From contig SPDT01000007.1 of the NCBI GenBank assembly GCA_008477525.1, positions 496,001 to 560,000 on the forward strand: a stretch of 64,000 nt of DNA. Direction: 5' to 3'. Positions 10,501 to 22,258 of the stretch are shown here, piece by piece. The notes beneath the pieces are model-generated. The model had not been told where the DNA came from. It was given only the letters and a program-made list of their open reading frames with translations, and made no database searches. This stretch comes from Hypomyces perniciosus. Taxonomy: Eukaryota > Ascomycota > Sordariomycetes > Hypocreales > Hypocreaceae. The stretch's first letter is position 1; every line of letters begins with the position of its first letter. The position numbers were made by a program, and so were the translations under genes.

Positions 10501-12461
10501 ATGGCAGTTTTTGATAGGATTCGGTCTGGCCTTGGCCGAAAGAGGGCCTCGGACGTTTTGACGGACAACGACACCGGTGCTCCGATCACCGCGAACACGA
10601 TCGTGGGAAATAGCAAGGACCCTGCCAGCAACTCTCCTGAAGATGGGATCGCAAGCATCAGCAACGATGAGCCAGTACCAAGCGAAGATGTCCAACACGG
10701 TGTTAAGGATATCGAGGCCGTGACTTTGACTTGGTCCAAGAAATCGCTAGTTGCTGTTTTTATCCTGTATGTTCTGTTCTGCCCTTGCCTTCACTTGTTG
10801 CATTTTCTTGCACCTGTATCTCTTGTAGCTAGCTAATATGATTCCTCGCTGGTGAAGAATGTGGCTTCTTTACCTGACCAATGGATTCCAGGCCTCGATT
10901 CTGGCCAACTTGACTCCTTTTGCCACGAGCAGTTTCGACTCTCATTCGCTATTGACTGTTATCAACATTGTCGCAAATGCCATGACAGCTGCCGTGTACA
11001 TCCCGTTGGCCAAGCTGCTGGACGTCTGGGGTCGAGCTGAAGGTTTTCTCGTTATGGTCTGTTTCTCTACTTTAGGCTTGATTCTCATGGCCACCAGCAG
11101 CAGCCTTGCCACCTTTTGTGCTGCACAGGTGTTCTACTCCATTGGTTTCGGAGGCCTTATTTACAGCATTGATGTCATCACAGCCGATTCGACCAACTTG
11201 AGGAATCGAGCCTTGGCATTTGCCTTTACCTCGTCCCCTTATATGATCACGGCTTTTGCGGGATCGGCCGCTGCCGACGGTTTCTACAACAACGTAAGCT
11301 GGCAATGGGGTTTCGGTTGCTTTGCTATCATCCTGCCTTTCGTGGCAGCCCCCTTGTTCCTGGTGTTGAAGTACAACCTTCGCAAAGCCCAGAAGCAAGG
11401 CCTTTTGGTCAAGAAAAGCAGTGAGCGGTCCTTGCTTCAAACTATCTGGCATGGTATCGTAGAGTTCGATGGTGAGTGAACAACGCAGCCCTCTCGTCTG
11501 TTAGTAATGCTAAGTGCCCATATCAATAGCCCTCGGTGTCGTCTTGTTTTCCACCGGCCTCACCGTGTTTTTGCTTCCATTCACTCTCGCCGATTCCGCT
11601 CCCGACGGCTGGTCGTCCGGCTACATCATCGCAATGCTTGTGGTCGGATTCGTTGTGCTCGTTCTTTTTGCCCTCAATGAGCTCTACTTTGCCCCAGTGC
11701 CATTCCTCAAGTTCCACTTCCTGACTGATCGAACTGTTGTCGGCGCATGCCTTTTGGACTTGACATACCAAATCTCTTATTATTGCTGGAACAGTTATTT
11801 CACGTCCTTCCTACAGGTGGTCAACAACCTGTCTGTGGCCGAGGCTGGATACGTCGCCAGCACATTCGACGTGGTTTCTGGTGTGCTATTGTTCATCGTT
11901 GGCTGGTCGATCCGCAAGACAGGTCGCTTCAGGTGGCTCCTGTTTGCCGGCGTTCCGCTCTACGTCTTCGCACAAGGCTTGATGATTTACTTCCGCACCC
12001 CTAATGGCTACATCGGCTATATTGTCATGTGCCAGATTTTCATTTCTGTCGGTGGGAGCATCTTCATTATCTGCATGCAGCTGGCAATCCTGGCGGCTGT
12101 CGACCATCAGTATGTTGCGGCTGCGCTTGCTTTGCTGAATGTGACCGGTACTGTGGGCGGTGCTATCGGCAACACTATCTCTGGTGCAATCTGGACGAAT
12201 ACGTTTGAGGACGCCCTCGTGCGCTATCTCCCAGAATCTGCCCTGCCGGACCTGGACAGTATTTACGGAGATCTGACTGCGCAGCTTGCTTATCCGGTTG
12301 GAAGCCCCGAGCGACTGGGAATTCAGGAAGCGTATGGCTATGCGCAGACGCGAATGCTTGCTGCTGGCACCGGCATCATGGCCCTGTCATTTATTTGGAT
12401 CTTCTTGATTAGGAATCTCAATGTCGCCAAGATGACACAAACCAAGGGCACTGTGTTCTAA
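10501..12461 (+). CDS. MFS siderophore-iron transporter (SIT family, MirB/MirD/Sit1-like), 603 aa
   Basis: Exons 10501-10766, 10858-11471 and 11530-12461. Introns are 91 bp (GTATGT..AAG, branch GCTAAT) and 58 bp (GTGAGT..TAG). The ATG sits in ACCATGG. About 88 hydrophilic N-terminal residues precede a 14-TM major facilitator core. The motif-A loop PLAKLLDVWGRAEG is at residues about 138-151. The SIT-typical loop DVITADSTNLRNRA follows at about 194, then the SSPYMITAF segment. The C-terminus KGTVF resembles other SIT carriers. These plasma-membrane proton symporters import ferri-siderophores such as triacetylfusarinine C. Its place after the sidF-like gene fits re-uptake of the product. In Aspergillus fumigatus related carriers (mirB, mirD) lie in the same cluster region; I cannot tell which this corresponds to. 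Confidence 0.92.
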
Positions 12462-13519
12462 GGAGGCAGACGCCGACTTCAACAGCGATACTTGAAAAAC
12501 AGGGGTATGCGATATTAAGTGGATGGCAAAACGCATTGGGAATTTGCGGAGGTGAATGAGATACCAACCATGAGTGGCAATTTGCGACCAGTGGACAAGT
12601 AATTAACTGACTTTATTTTCGTGCAAGTATTGAATACTATTCAATTGGCAGCCTAATATATCCTGTCTCAGAGGGAATATATCCTGTCTCAGAGGGGAAT
12701 CTTTGTTTTAAGATTTCGATACCTCTGTCCGCCTAATGCTCTCGGGTTGTATCAACAACATCCTTATTCGTGCATGTAACCTAATGGAGAGTGATGACCA
12801 ACACCGGCTATTCGCATAGAGAATTCTCTGTGTATACAAAACTTATGTCATCTACATATTTTAAGTGACATTGAGGTGTTGAGGCAGCAGGTATGTATGC
12901 TCTGTGTGTGAAACGTGAATAGGATTGGACGCCAAGAAGCCATACCATTCCACTGTGTCCCCAATATCGCTTAAGATAGAAACTGAACTCTATTGTTTGC
13001 AACGCCCAAAGCTACTCTGATGAAATACCTCCAAGGTTAGTAGACACACCATACTACTCCCACCTGCAACTCGAGCTTAAAACCTCCAGGGTTAAAGAAC
13101 GTGACATGGACCACTAGTCTTACTAACCCGTCACTTTCCTTATAAGAGACGAAACTACACTGGCTTACATATGGTTCTTTCTAATACGTAGGCAACTCAA
13201 AATCTGCCCCCGAGACAGCTTACCTGTCTCCGGGACAAGGCCTCCAACGCCTGACCCCAATCAGTCGGTTTACAAGTCCCCGTCGATGGACCCTGTGGTG
13301 ACGCCTAGTCGTTCAATCGCTTCGATAACTTAGGAATTTCCGTTGTTCGAGGAAACGGTATTGTCTCACTCTTCTTCGTAGTATTAGAGGTTCTCCTTGA
13401 CACCTGTAACATCGGACGCATGGCACTACCAATATCACTACTCTTCAAGTGTTACTATACCAGACAACAAGAACAACATCAATCTCAGAGAAATCTGCAA
13501 AGAGGGCAAAAAAAAGAAG
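12462..13519. other. Intergenic region downstream of the MFS gene
   Basis: No gene recognised. It contains a 21-bp tandem duplication (12,655-12,696) and a hairpin with a 7-bp stem, GAGACAG at 13,212 and CTGTCTC at 13,224. It also contains a 15-mer (about 13,095-13,109) that recurs in the family A LTR. The base composition is still that of the gene-bearing half. Confidence 0.55.
12655..12696. repeat. 21-bp tandem duplication
   Basis: Two identical 21-bp units lie back to back (12,655-12,675 and 12,676-12,696). Confidence 0.9.
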
Positions 13520-13638
13520 ACATACAACAGCCGGTGTTCGCCAGTGGTCACCCACCTGACTACTAATCTGCCGGTTAGTGGCTTGTCTATGGGGGAGCGA
13601 ACGGGACCCCGAATTTTCCACTACCTATGGTCGTATGT
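13520..13638 (-). rRNA. 5S rRNA gene, copy 1 (variant)
   Basis: The minus strand reads ACATACGACCATAGG.. to ..GGCTGTTGTATGT over 119 nt, the normal 5S length and ends. The terminal helix I pairs perfectly (ACATAC with GTATGT). The internal Pol III control region is recognisable (AAGCCAC, then TTAGTAGTCAGGTGGGTGACCA). A long T-run terminator follows (A-run at 13,507-13,515 on the plus strand). The 5' half departs from the common ascomycete 5S sequence, so it may be a variant or a pseudogene. Dispersed 5S genes are normal in filamentous ascomycetes. Confidence 0.85.
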
Positions 13639-13712
13639 GTTTGGTGATACCTTCAGTCAACCTATCATGATTCCCAACGCAATCTACAGAAACACCAAAA
13701 ATACTAAAAAAA

Positions 13713-13831
13713 ACATACAACAGCCGGTGTTCGCTGGTGGTCACCCACCCAGCTACTAATCTGCCTCTCATTGGCTTGACTATGGGAGAGCGGACGGGAT
13801 CCCGTATATTCCAATGGATATGGTCGTATGT
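13713..13831 (-). rRNA. 5S rRNA gene, copy 2 (variant)
   Basis: Same strand as copy 1, 74 bp further right, also 119 nt. Ends and helix I are intact. The 3' half (TTAGTAGCTGGGTGGGTGACCACC) matches the standard ascomycete 5S C-box better than copy 1 does. A T-run terminator follows. The 5' half differs strongly from copy 1, but helix II can still form by paired changes (CATTGG with CCAATG). Expression cannot be judged from sequence. Confidence 0.87.
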
Positions 13832-13895
13832 GCTCAAGTCTCTTTGCACTCGCATCATATTCGCGTATTCCTACACAACAGCAAAAGAACATCCC

Positions 13896-13921
13896 CTTCC
13901 AGTTAGGCTATACCTATTATA
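13896..13921 (+). repeat. 5' LTR remnant of family C
   Basis: The last ~26 bp align to the end of the 3' LTR at 27,384-27,409 with only C-to-T differences. The rest of the LTR is missing. The truncation point is about 65 bp from the start of 5S copy 2. Confidence 0.7.
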
Positions 13922-14208
13922 TATCTATAGCTCAGCTACTACCTAGCCAGTAAGTAACAGAACTCTTACTGCAGAAGGAAAATAGCAAATTTCGGAGACT
14001 AAGCCTCTAAGGGCAATAATATATAGTCGCAGATCAAGCAAGCTGTTCTACCTTTACAGGAATAAATAGCTGCACTAATAAAAAAGCTAGACTCTATAGC
14101 ACTAGCGACTTAAAGGCTAGATAGCCAGGAAAACAAGATATTATTCCTTCCGCAATCTAAATAAAAACCTGCGCAGGCTGCAACTATAAAGCCTGCATTG
14201 ACCTTTAT

Positions 14209-14595
14209 TGTCACGATCCGACCATTATAAGAACGTGACATGGTATGTACCCGGAGGAACCTCGGATGGACGAACCAATTAGCATTGGATCACTCGGGTC
14301 ACTACGAACTATAAGGTGATCCTAGTGAGCTAACGGAAGGACTTACTATGGATCGTCAGGAAAACAAGTGTGATCTAAGGTGATCTAAGATTATTCCTTT
14401 TGTATATATACGACTGGCTTATTACTTATTTAGTATAGTTATTTAGATAGTCGTTAATAAATTGCATTTACTAGAACCGCTTGTTCTATAGAATTGTGAT
14501 TATGTTACCCTGCTTAGTATTTATCTTTAACCTCTCTGTTAATATAAACCTATAAACCTTGGTTTATCCCCTGAGAATTAACCCGGATTGTTATA
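14209..14595 (+). repeat. 5' LTR of element A
   Basis: 387 bp, TGTCACGATCCG.. to ..GATTGTTATA. The end CA of the 3' copy is mutated to TA here. The first half carries few RIP changes, the second half more. Confidence 0.93.
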
Positions 14596-14649
14596 TATTA
14601 ATGACTTTTATTTAGAAGGCTACTGAGAATCCTGAGCAATATTGCAAGT

Positions 14650-17600
14650 ATGTCTACTGCAGTATCCTCTTCCAATAACCCTAATACTTTACCCTCTGTT
14701 CCACCTCCTCGCTAGGGGCAGGATAATAATAGAGATAATAATATAAGTAAAAGTAAAGATAAGGATGAAGTTAATGAAATGGAATAACTCTGTATCTGTA
14801 TAGAAGAAGCCTTTTAATATATGGAAGCTAATTGCGTGGAATAGGAGTAATACTATTAATACTTGGTTACTGAAAACGCTAGGCTTAACTAAATGATTTA
14901 CTAACAGTAAGCGACTATCGTGAACTTGCAGAATTAAACGCTGCCTGCACCTAATCTAAACCTTATACTAAACCTTAAAGGAAACTAACCTTTAAGGGAC
15001 TTAGGAGAATCGCTTAAGATATAACCCTTTAAGCACTTTAATAGAAGTACTGTAGCACTTTAACTATTTCTTATTTAACTATGCAATTATTTTATTTATT
15101 TCTTAACTAGCTTTAATATAAAGACTAGTAAGGTTCTTTTAGCTATTAAACGATTTAAAGGGAATACTTTAAAGTGGTTTAAACTTATTTAAAGGGATTT
15201 CTTTAATAATAAAGTTAATGCCGATAAATAAATGTAAACTATATTCGCTAGTTATAATTAGTTTAAGGAAAAACTAAAGAATATCTTTAATAATATTAGT
15301 GAAGAATGCATTATAGAAAATAAATTTATAAATTTAGTCTAAAAAGGAAAATGTTTTAATTATACTGTATACTTTAAGAACTATACTTTTAAAGTTAAAT
15401 AGGGAAACTTTGCTTTTATTAAATGCTTTTATAATAGATTAAGCTAGAAGTTAAAAGGAAGCCTATAAGTTTTCCCGCGATAAAGGTATTATAAGTTTAT
15501 TAAGAAATGTATAAATGCAGATAATTTATTTATAAACTTTATTTAGATATAAAGAAAAGATAATAGTAACCTAGATAAGTTTATAAGTATTGAGGATATG
15601 TGAACTAAGGCAAGAAGCGATAAGAATATATCGCTAGCTTTAATAATAGGAGATTTAGTTGAATAGATTTAGATGTTATTTAAAAGGGAAAGGCGAAGGT
15701 TATCTGTTATAACTGTAATAAGCTAGGATACTTTTTAAGGGACTGTAAAGCTCTATAAAAGCCGAGAATTAATAAACCTTAAAAGCCTGCGCTAGAATTT
15801 AGACGAAAGGTTAATATAGTTTCGAAAACTACCAATTACACATTACTTAGCTGGACTATATACTATAATAATAGCTGCTTTATTTATAAATCCAGTAAAG
15901 ATAAAAGCGGATAATACCTGAAATAACCTAAGAAAATATTTATAATAAACTGAAAGGGATACTGGTTAAAACTTAAATCTTTAACTTTTAAAAATATTTT
16001 TAGAGAAAATAAAGCAAATAGGTATTTACTATACCTGGACAGTTTAACGGAACAAAACCTAGACTTTAGCTATATAGAGTTAGATAGGGATAACAGTATC
16101 CTGGATAGATAAATAGTCGCTGTAATCGACTACCGATATTTTAATTAAATTACTGCAGGCAATGAAGGATAGACCAGCAGTAGTGACTCTGATGATAAAG
16201 ATAAGAATGACCCTTTACGATATAGACTGTTACTATACAGTACTATACCTTTAAAACTAGAAAACGTGCTATTTATAAACAGTAACCTTAGGGGTAAGCT
16301 AAATAAATATTACCTGAATTTAATTAAGAGAGTTGCTATAGGTATATAATAAAACAGGTCGAACTTACGCCTATATAGATAGCTCTATACGCAAAACGGA
16401 GCTAATAACGAGATGGCTGTTAGAGCTATCCTAGTTGCTTTAGCTATACGCGAAGAACCTGTATATTTCTATATGCAAGGAGATTATACTGTAAATGACC
16501 TTACTTATAAAGAGTATTATGCTATATCTTAGGTTACTTGTATTGTATATAGATATATAGTATACTTTTAAGAGAAAGTAAAGTATAATGCATTTCCAAT
16601 TAAAATCCTATTCTACCCTGTAGAATAGGTGTAGGATTATAATGCTTTTAAAGAATAGATTATAACTATATAGTATCGAGACTTTAAGATTATTATTATT
16701 GAATTAGATACTAAAACCCTAAAGGAATATCGTTAGCTATAAAGACTTAAGGAATATAAGTCTAAAGGATACTATATCTACCGCCAAGAGAAATTAATAG
16801 AGTGGCACTTTCGCTATAATGAAAGGTTTAAGTGCAATCGATAATATTACTTAGAGTGCGATAGCTTAAGGTGTATTATGCATAAGCGAAATAAGTTGTA
16901 AGATTGGCATTCGCAATAAATTAACGATACCTTATATTTATCGCTGGACTATATATACTGTTAGAAGGATAAATGCACTACTTACCTATAAGAAAAACTC
17001 CAGGAATAGCAAATATAGAAGTATATAAGGTATAAACCCACCTTAAAGGACAGAGAGATTAATTAAATTATAAGGGAGCTGTATAGAAACTAGTTTAATT
17101 TCGTTACCTATAAAGGAACTGCCTATAATAGGAGAAGGTAGCACTTACTTTAAGGAACCCTGATTAACTGCAAAATCTATATAAGAAAAGAAGAATCGGG
17201 AAATAATTAACATTACCTATAAAAGGGCTATAGGGTAATAATTAATAAATTATATCTTTTAAAATATTAAATAATAAAAGTAATAATAAAGATTTACTAT
17301 ATCTTAAATTAGAGATAATAGTTAAAGGATATTGGCTATATATATTAGTGGATAGTGGAGCGATAGGCAATTTTATTGCACCTATAACTATAAATTGCTT
17401 ATAGTTACTTTAAAAAGAGAAAATTAAACTATATTAACTTTATTAGGCAGAAGGAGGAGCTTTTGTGTATAATAATGGATAGGTTAAGCGAAAGACTGAT
17501 TATTTTAAACTTGAAATTGCTAAATGTAAAAGAGTGGTTTTTTATAATATAGTGAATATTAATAGGTATGATATTATTCTCGGTTATCTTTGGTTAAAAT

Positions 17601-20600
17601 GCAATAACTTTAATATCGACTGGGAAAATGGCTAGCTTTATTAGCGCGATAATGAAGCCCCCTTAGCGATTAAAACTATTAGAAAGGCTTTAGCTGCAGG
17701 GCAGAAATCCTATATAGAACCCCTGGGCATGCTAAAAAAAGGAACTAAGAAAGTTACCTTTAATTTAATTACAGAAATAATCTGTCTAAGAATAAGACTT
17801 AAATAGAACAAGGGGAAGGATAAATGAATCTAAAAAATAATTGCCTTTTTACAGAAAGTATTTAATAATATTAATAAAATACTAGAGATAAAAAACCCTG
17901 AAACAATAGTGTTACTAGAATGGCTGCAGAATATCCCTAAAGAATACCGGAAGTATAATAAACTGTTTAAGGAAACACTTGATATAAAACTACCGGAACA
18001 CAACTAATAAGACTATGTAATTAAGCTTAAGGATAGTGCGAGCACTACTTTCTATAAGATTTATAATCTAAATGAAAAAGAGCTTAAAAGCCTATGCGAC
18101 TATTTAGATAATATATTAGTTAAAAGGTATATTTAACCCTCTTTATCGGAAGCAGGCTATTTTATTATATTTATATTAAAAAAAGGAGGTAAATTACAGT
18201 TAGTTGTAGATTACCAGCGGCTTAATAAAGCCACTATTAAGGATAAAACTCTACTACCGTTAATTACGGAATTACGGGATAGACTATATAGGAAGAAGTA
18301 GTTTATAGCACTGGACCTTAAAGGCGCTTATAACCTTATCTAAATTAAGGAAAAATATAAATAGATAACTGCGTTTTAAACTAAGTATAGCTTATTTAAA
18401 TACTTAGTTATGCCTTTTAGTCTTATTAACGCCCCTATAATATTTTAAAAGATAATTAATAATATATTAAAAGAGTACCTCGATATCTTTATAGTTATTT
18501 ACCTGGATAATATCCTAATCTTCTCGGACACTTTTAAAGAATATAAGGTATATGTCTATAAAGTATTATAAATACTATAAGATGCTAAACTATTTGTGGA
18601 ACTAGAGAAATGCGAATTTTATATATAGAAAGTTACTTTTTTAAGGTATATTATTACCTTTAGAGAAATTTATATAAATTTATCGAAAGTATAAGCAGTA
18701 AAAGACTAGCCTATACCTATAACAGTTAAGGAAGTTTAAAGCTTTTTAAGACTTGCTAACTACTATTAATAATTTATTAAAGGCTATAGAAGTATTGTAT
18801 AAACTCTTTATAAATTTATTAAAAAGGATTAAAAGTTTTTATAGGCATTAAATATATAGGATATATTTAATAAATTTAAGTAATTTATTTTAGAAGAACC
18901 TGTATTTATTATATTTGACCTATCTAAGGAAATAGAAGTTAAAATAGACGCTTTTAACTTCGCTATAAAAGCTTAGTTTAGTTAAAAGGATAAGAACGGT
19001 AAGCTATGCCTTATTGCCTTTTACTTTAGAGCATTATATAGCGCAGAACTGAATTACCTAATATACGATAAGGAATTCCTTGCTATTATTCTTGCATTTA
19101 AGGAATAGTGATATTACCTATTAGGAGGAATATATAAGGTTAAGGTGTATACTGACTATAAGAATATTGTGTACTTCGCGACAGTTTAATAACTTTTTAA
19201 AAGGCAGATCCGCTATATGGAATACCTATTAGAATTCGACTATATCCTGATCTACTGAAAAGGATCTGAGAATAGATAAGTAGATGCATTTAGCAGATAA
19301 GCTGACTACGATTAGGGAAAGATTAAGTATACTAGGCAGATCTTAGAATAGACCTTTAAAGGATATTACTAATAAATAGCACTTTAAGCTATATATAAGG
19401 TATTTAGTAATAATACTATACTTTAACGCATTAAAGAGTATTATACTACCTAGGATAATAATAGATTTTTAAAGGATATAGAGTTTGATAATAAAGGAAT
19501 TTAATAATGAAATAGAAAAATCTGGATTTTAGATAAACTCTAGAAGAATGTGGTTATAGAAGTTTACTAACACTTAGTATATAGATATAAAGGTATTCGC
19601 AAAACCTGTAAACAAGTATAAAGGTATTTTAAGTTTTAAGGGCTTAAGAAAATAGTGTAAAACGTTATCTTTTACTGTATAACTTATAAAATAGTTAAAC
19701 CCTTGAAATATAAACTATACAGTAAACTTTAACCCTTGCTAGTACTAGAATAACTATAAAAGTTAATTTTATTAAACTTTATCGTTAAACTACTATTATC
19801 TATTAAACCAGGATTAAAGATTAAGTATAATAGTATTTTAGTAATTATAGACTAATTTACTAAATACTTTTACTTCCTTTTATATAAAGAAGTAATAGAT
19901 GCAGAAACACTAGCTTATATGTTTTTGCAATTTGTCGCAGCTAATTATATAATTCTAGCTAAGATTATTTCTGACTGAAGGTTAACCTTTGCGTCTAAAT
20001 TCTAGCAAACATTTATAAATTAATTAAGTATAAATTATAAGCTTAATACTGTATATTACCTATAGACAGATAGTTAGATAGAATGTATTAACTAGATTGT
20101 TAAAGTTTATTTGAGAAGTTATATTAACTTTAATTAAGATAATTAGGTAAAGAAGCTATTAATTGTATAAATATCCTATAATAGCGATATTTCGGAGTTA
20201 ACTGGACTTAGCCTTATATATACTAATTACAGCTTTACGCTAGATGTAATTAGAGCGCTAAGGAAAGGCCTATATATTGATAAAGCATGAATTAGAGCTG
20301 AAGATATAAAGTAGTTATATAAGGAAATGCAGGTATACTTTTACTTTATATAGGAAAGAATAAAAAAGTATGCTGATAAATATAAATTAAAGGGACTAAT
20401 CTTTAAAGAGGGAGATATAGTTTACCTATACTGTTATTTGCTAGGAAAAAAGATTGCGAATATTAAAATAATGCAACTAAGCGATAAATTAAATTTTAAG
20501 AAACTTAGACCTTACCTGGTTAAAAAGGTTATTTCAGAAGTTACTTATAAACTTATACTACTAGACAGTATCTGGATTTACCTAGTATTTTATATTTCAC

Positions 20601-20820
20601 TACTTGAAAAAGCATTATAAGATAAATTAGAAAATAGATTAATTATAAACTTAATTGAAGTCTTACTGGTTAAAAAAGAATATAAAGTTAAAGAAATTAG
20701 AGCTATAAGAATAGAAAATAATAAATACTAGTATTTAATTAAGTAGAAAAACTATAGAGAAGAATACAACTCCTAGGAACTTAAGGAACACTTTAAACAC
20801 TCCCGGACAACTCTGTAACA
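14650..20820 (+). pseudogene. gag-pol remnant of element A
   Basis: Degenerate polyprotein with many stop codons. The gag start is probably the ATG at 14,650 (MSTAVSSSNNPN..). The zinc knuckle is at 15,705-15,746 as CX2CX4YX4C, with the His changed to Tyr (CAC/CAT to TAT). The protease DSGA is at 17,351-17,362. RT lies at about 18,170-18,700, with its catalytic YLDD now YLDN (18,500-18,511). RNase H is near 18,900-19,300. The integrase with HHCC and catalytic core covers about 19,550-20,300. The C-terminal chromodomain (about 20,655-20,815) has E-Y-K-V-K-E-I and the Y-L-I-K..W-type core with Trp codons turned to stops. The changes are those expected from CpA-targeted RIP. Confidence 0.9.
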
Positions 20821-20869
20821 ATTCCACCGAAATTTTAGCCTATTAACAATAGATCGAGTGACCTAAAGG

Positions 20870-21150
20870 CAGTCTAATTAATTACATCGACAGCCCTGAA
20901 GGAATATATATTGATAGCAGCCTTTACTTTACGACATTCCACTTTATCCAACTCGTTTAGAGATTTAAGACTACGCCGAACTATCTTGTAACTATGAGAT
21001 ACTATGGACTGATGCTGTTGCCTTAAGCGCGCTAACTTTGCAAAAGCCTTGTTTACCTTTTGTTGAGCGCGGAGTAAATGAGCCTTAGTCTTTTCTTTTT
21101 CCTGCTTTATCTTTTACTTCTCTGAAATTATACGTTGCGCTACACCATGA
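20870..21150 (-). pseudogene. Antisense coiled-coil ORF remnant inside element A
   Basis: Between the chromodomain and the 3' LTR, the minus strand keeps an almost open frame of about 90 codons with a single stop. It is rich in Lys, Arg, Gln and Leu, with motifs such as KLARLRQQ, VRRSLKSLNELD and a preceding KQEKEKTKAHLLRAQQ. The pattern suggests a charged coiled coil. It is less mutated than the sense genes around it. I recall similar antisense ORFs near the 3' LTR of fungal gypsy elements but cannot verify this here; the function is unknown. Confidence 0.55.
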
Positions 21151-21525
21151 ATCAGAAAAATCTAATAAAAATTAAACGAAAAAATAAACCTACAGAAAGC
21201 GTAATGCCGGAACTATTGCATAAATAACCTCACTGCATACATTCACTATAATATAAATTATCTGCAATTATCTTACAAGAAAGATTGCGACTGTAGCAGA
21301 ATAAATAAGGTATAATAAAATTACTAGTAGCTTTAATTAATGAAAAAAAAGCCAGGCGCTGTTTAGTTTTACAAGAATAAGATTTCGCTACGCGACCTGA
21401 TATTCTGTTAGTAGAAAATATAAAATATAAGATAAAGGCACTATACCTATAAACTGTAGGGGATAGCGGTATTTATAGAGGAACTAATAGGTTTTAGGGA
21501 TAAGATTAACGGGAGGGGGATATTG

Positions 21526-21912
21526 TATTACGATCTGACTATTATAAGAACGTGATATGGTATATACTTGGAGGAACCTTGGATAGACGAACTAATCAGT
21601 ATTAGATCATTTAGGTTACTATAAACTATAAGGTGATCCTAGTAAGCTAACAGAAGGACTTACTATAGATTATCAGGAAAATAAATGTGATTTAAGGTAA
21701 TTTAAGATTATTCCTTTTATATATATATGACTGGCTTGTCATTTATTTAGTATAGTTACTTAGACAGTCGTTAATAAATTACATTCACTAAAACCGCTTG
21801 TTCTACAGAATCGTGACTATATTACCCTGCTTAGCATTTATCCCTAACCTCTCTGTTAATATAAACCCACGAACCTCGGTTTATCCCTTAAGAATCAACC
21901 CGGATCGTTACA
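21526..21912 (+). repeat. 3' LTR of element A
   Basis: 387 bp, the same length as the 5' LTR. The first bases are TATTACGATC (TG changed to TA) and the end ..GATCGTTACA is intact. It is preceded by a G-rich polypurine tract. Confidence 0.93.
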
Positions 21913-22258
21913 TTTATAATAGAGTTTATATAAGCTCTTAAAGTTAAAAGGAAGCTACTCTTTAACCTATTTAAATTCTCGGGAAAGCGAAAGGAGTATA
22001 CTATATAAGCATAAAATATACGCGAAAAGCTTAAACTCAATAAAGAGTTCTATAACAGCAATAAAGAACAGTAATACTTTATTAACTTTTATTTAAACGC
22101 TATACTTAAATAAATAGTCGCTACCTTTTATGCATTAAAAGGAATTAACAGGAACTATAACCTAATAGAATTTATATAATACCTAGACTATACCTATAAA
22201 GATTAAAGACTCTAGAACTAAGCTGCGTAAAAGCTATGCACTTTTAAGTAAAGAGATA
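21913..22258 (+). pseudogene. Family C gag remnant (between the two insertions)
   Basis: Continues the family C interior after element A. Its order and content match the minus-strand copy at about 58,550-58,890. Many stops; no intact frame. Confidence 0.7.

Larger units (their letters stand above)
14209..21912 (+). mobile_element. Family A: complete 7,704 bp chromovirus (Ty3/gypsy), RIP-inactivated
   Basis: Both LTRs are exactly 387 bp (14,209-14,595 and 21,526-21,912). The element is flanked by the 5-bp target duplication TTTAT (14,204-14,208 and 21,913-21,917). The LTRs differ almost only by C/T and G/A transitions, in both directions. The order of domains is gag, protease, RT, RNase H, integrase, chromodomain, then an antisense remnant and a polypurine tract (about 21,510-21,520). 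It is inserted in the gag region of family C. The empty site is seen in the inverted family C copy near 58,886-58,892. Confidence 0.95.

Noticed and set aside
20438..20620. 60-codon plus-strand ORF
   Set aside because: A short open piece of the element A integrase C-terminal region, in frame with decayed pol; not a separate gene.
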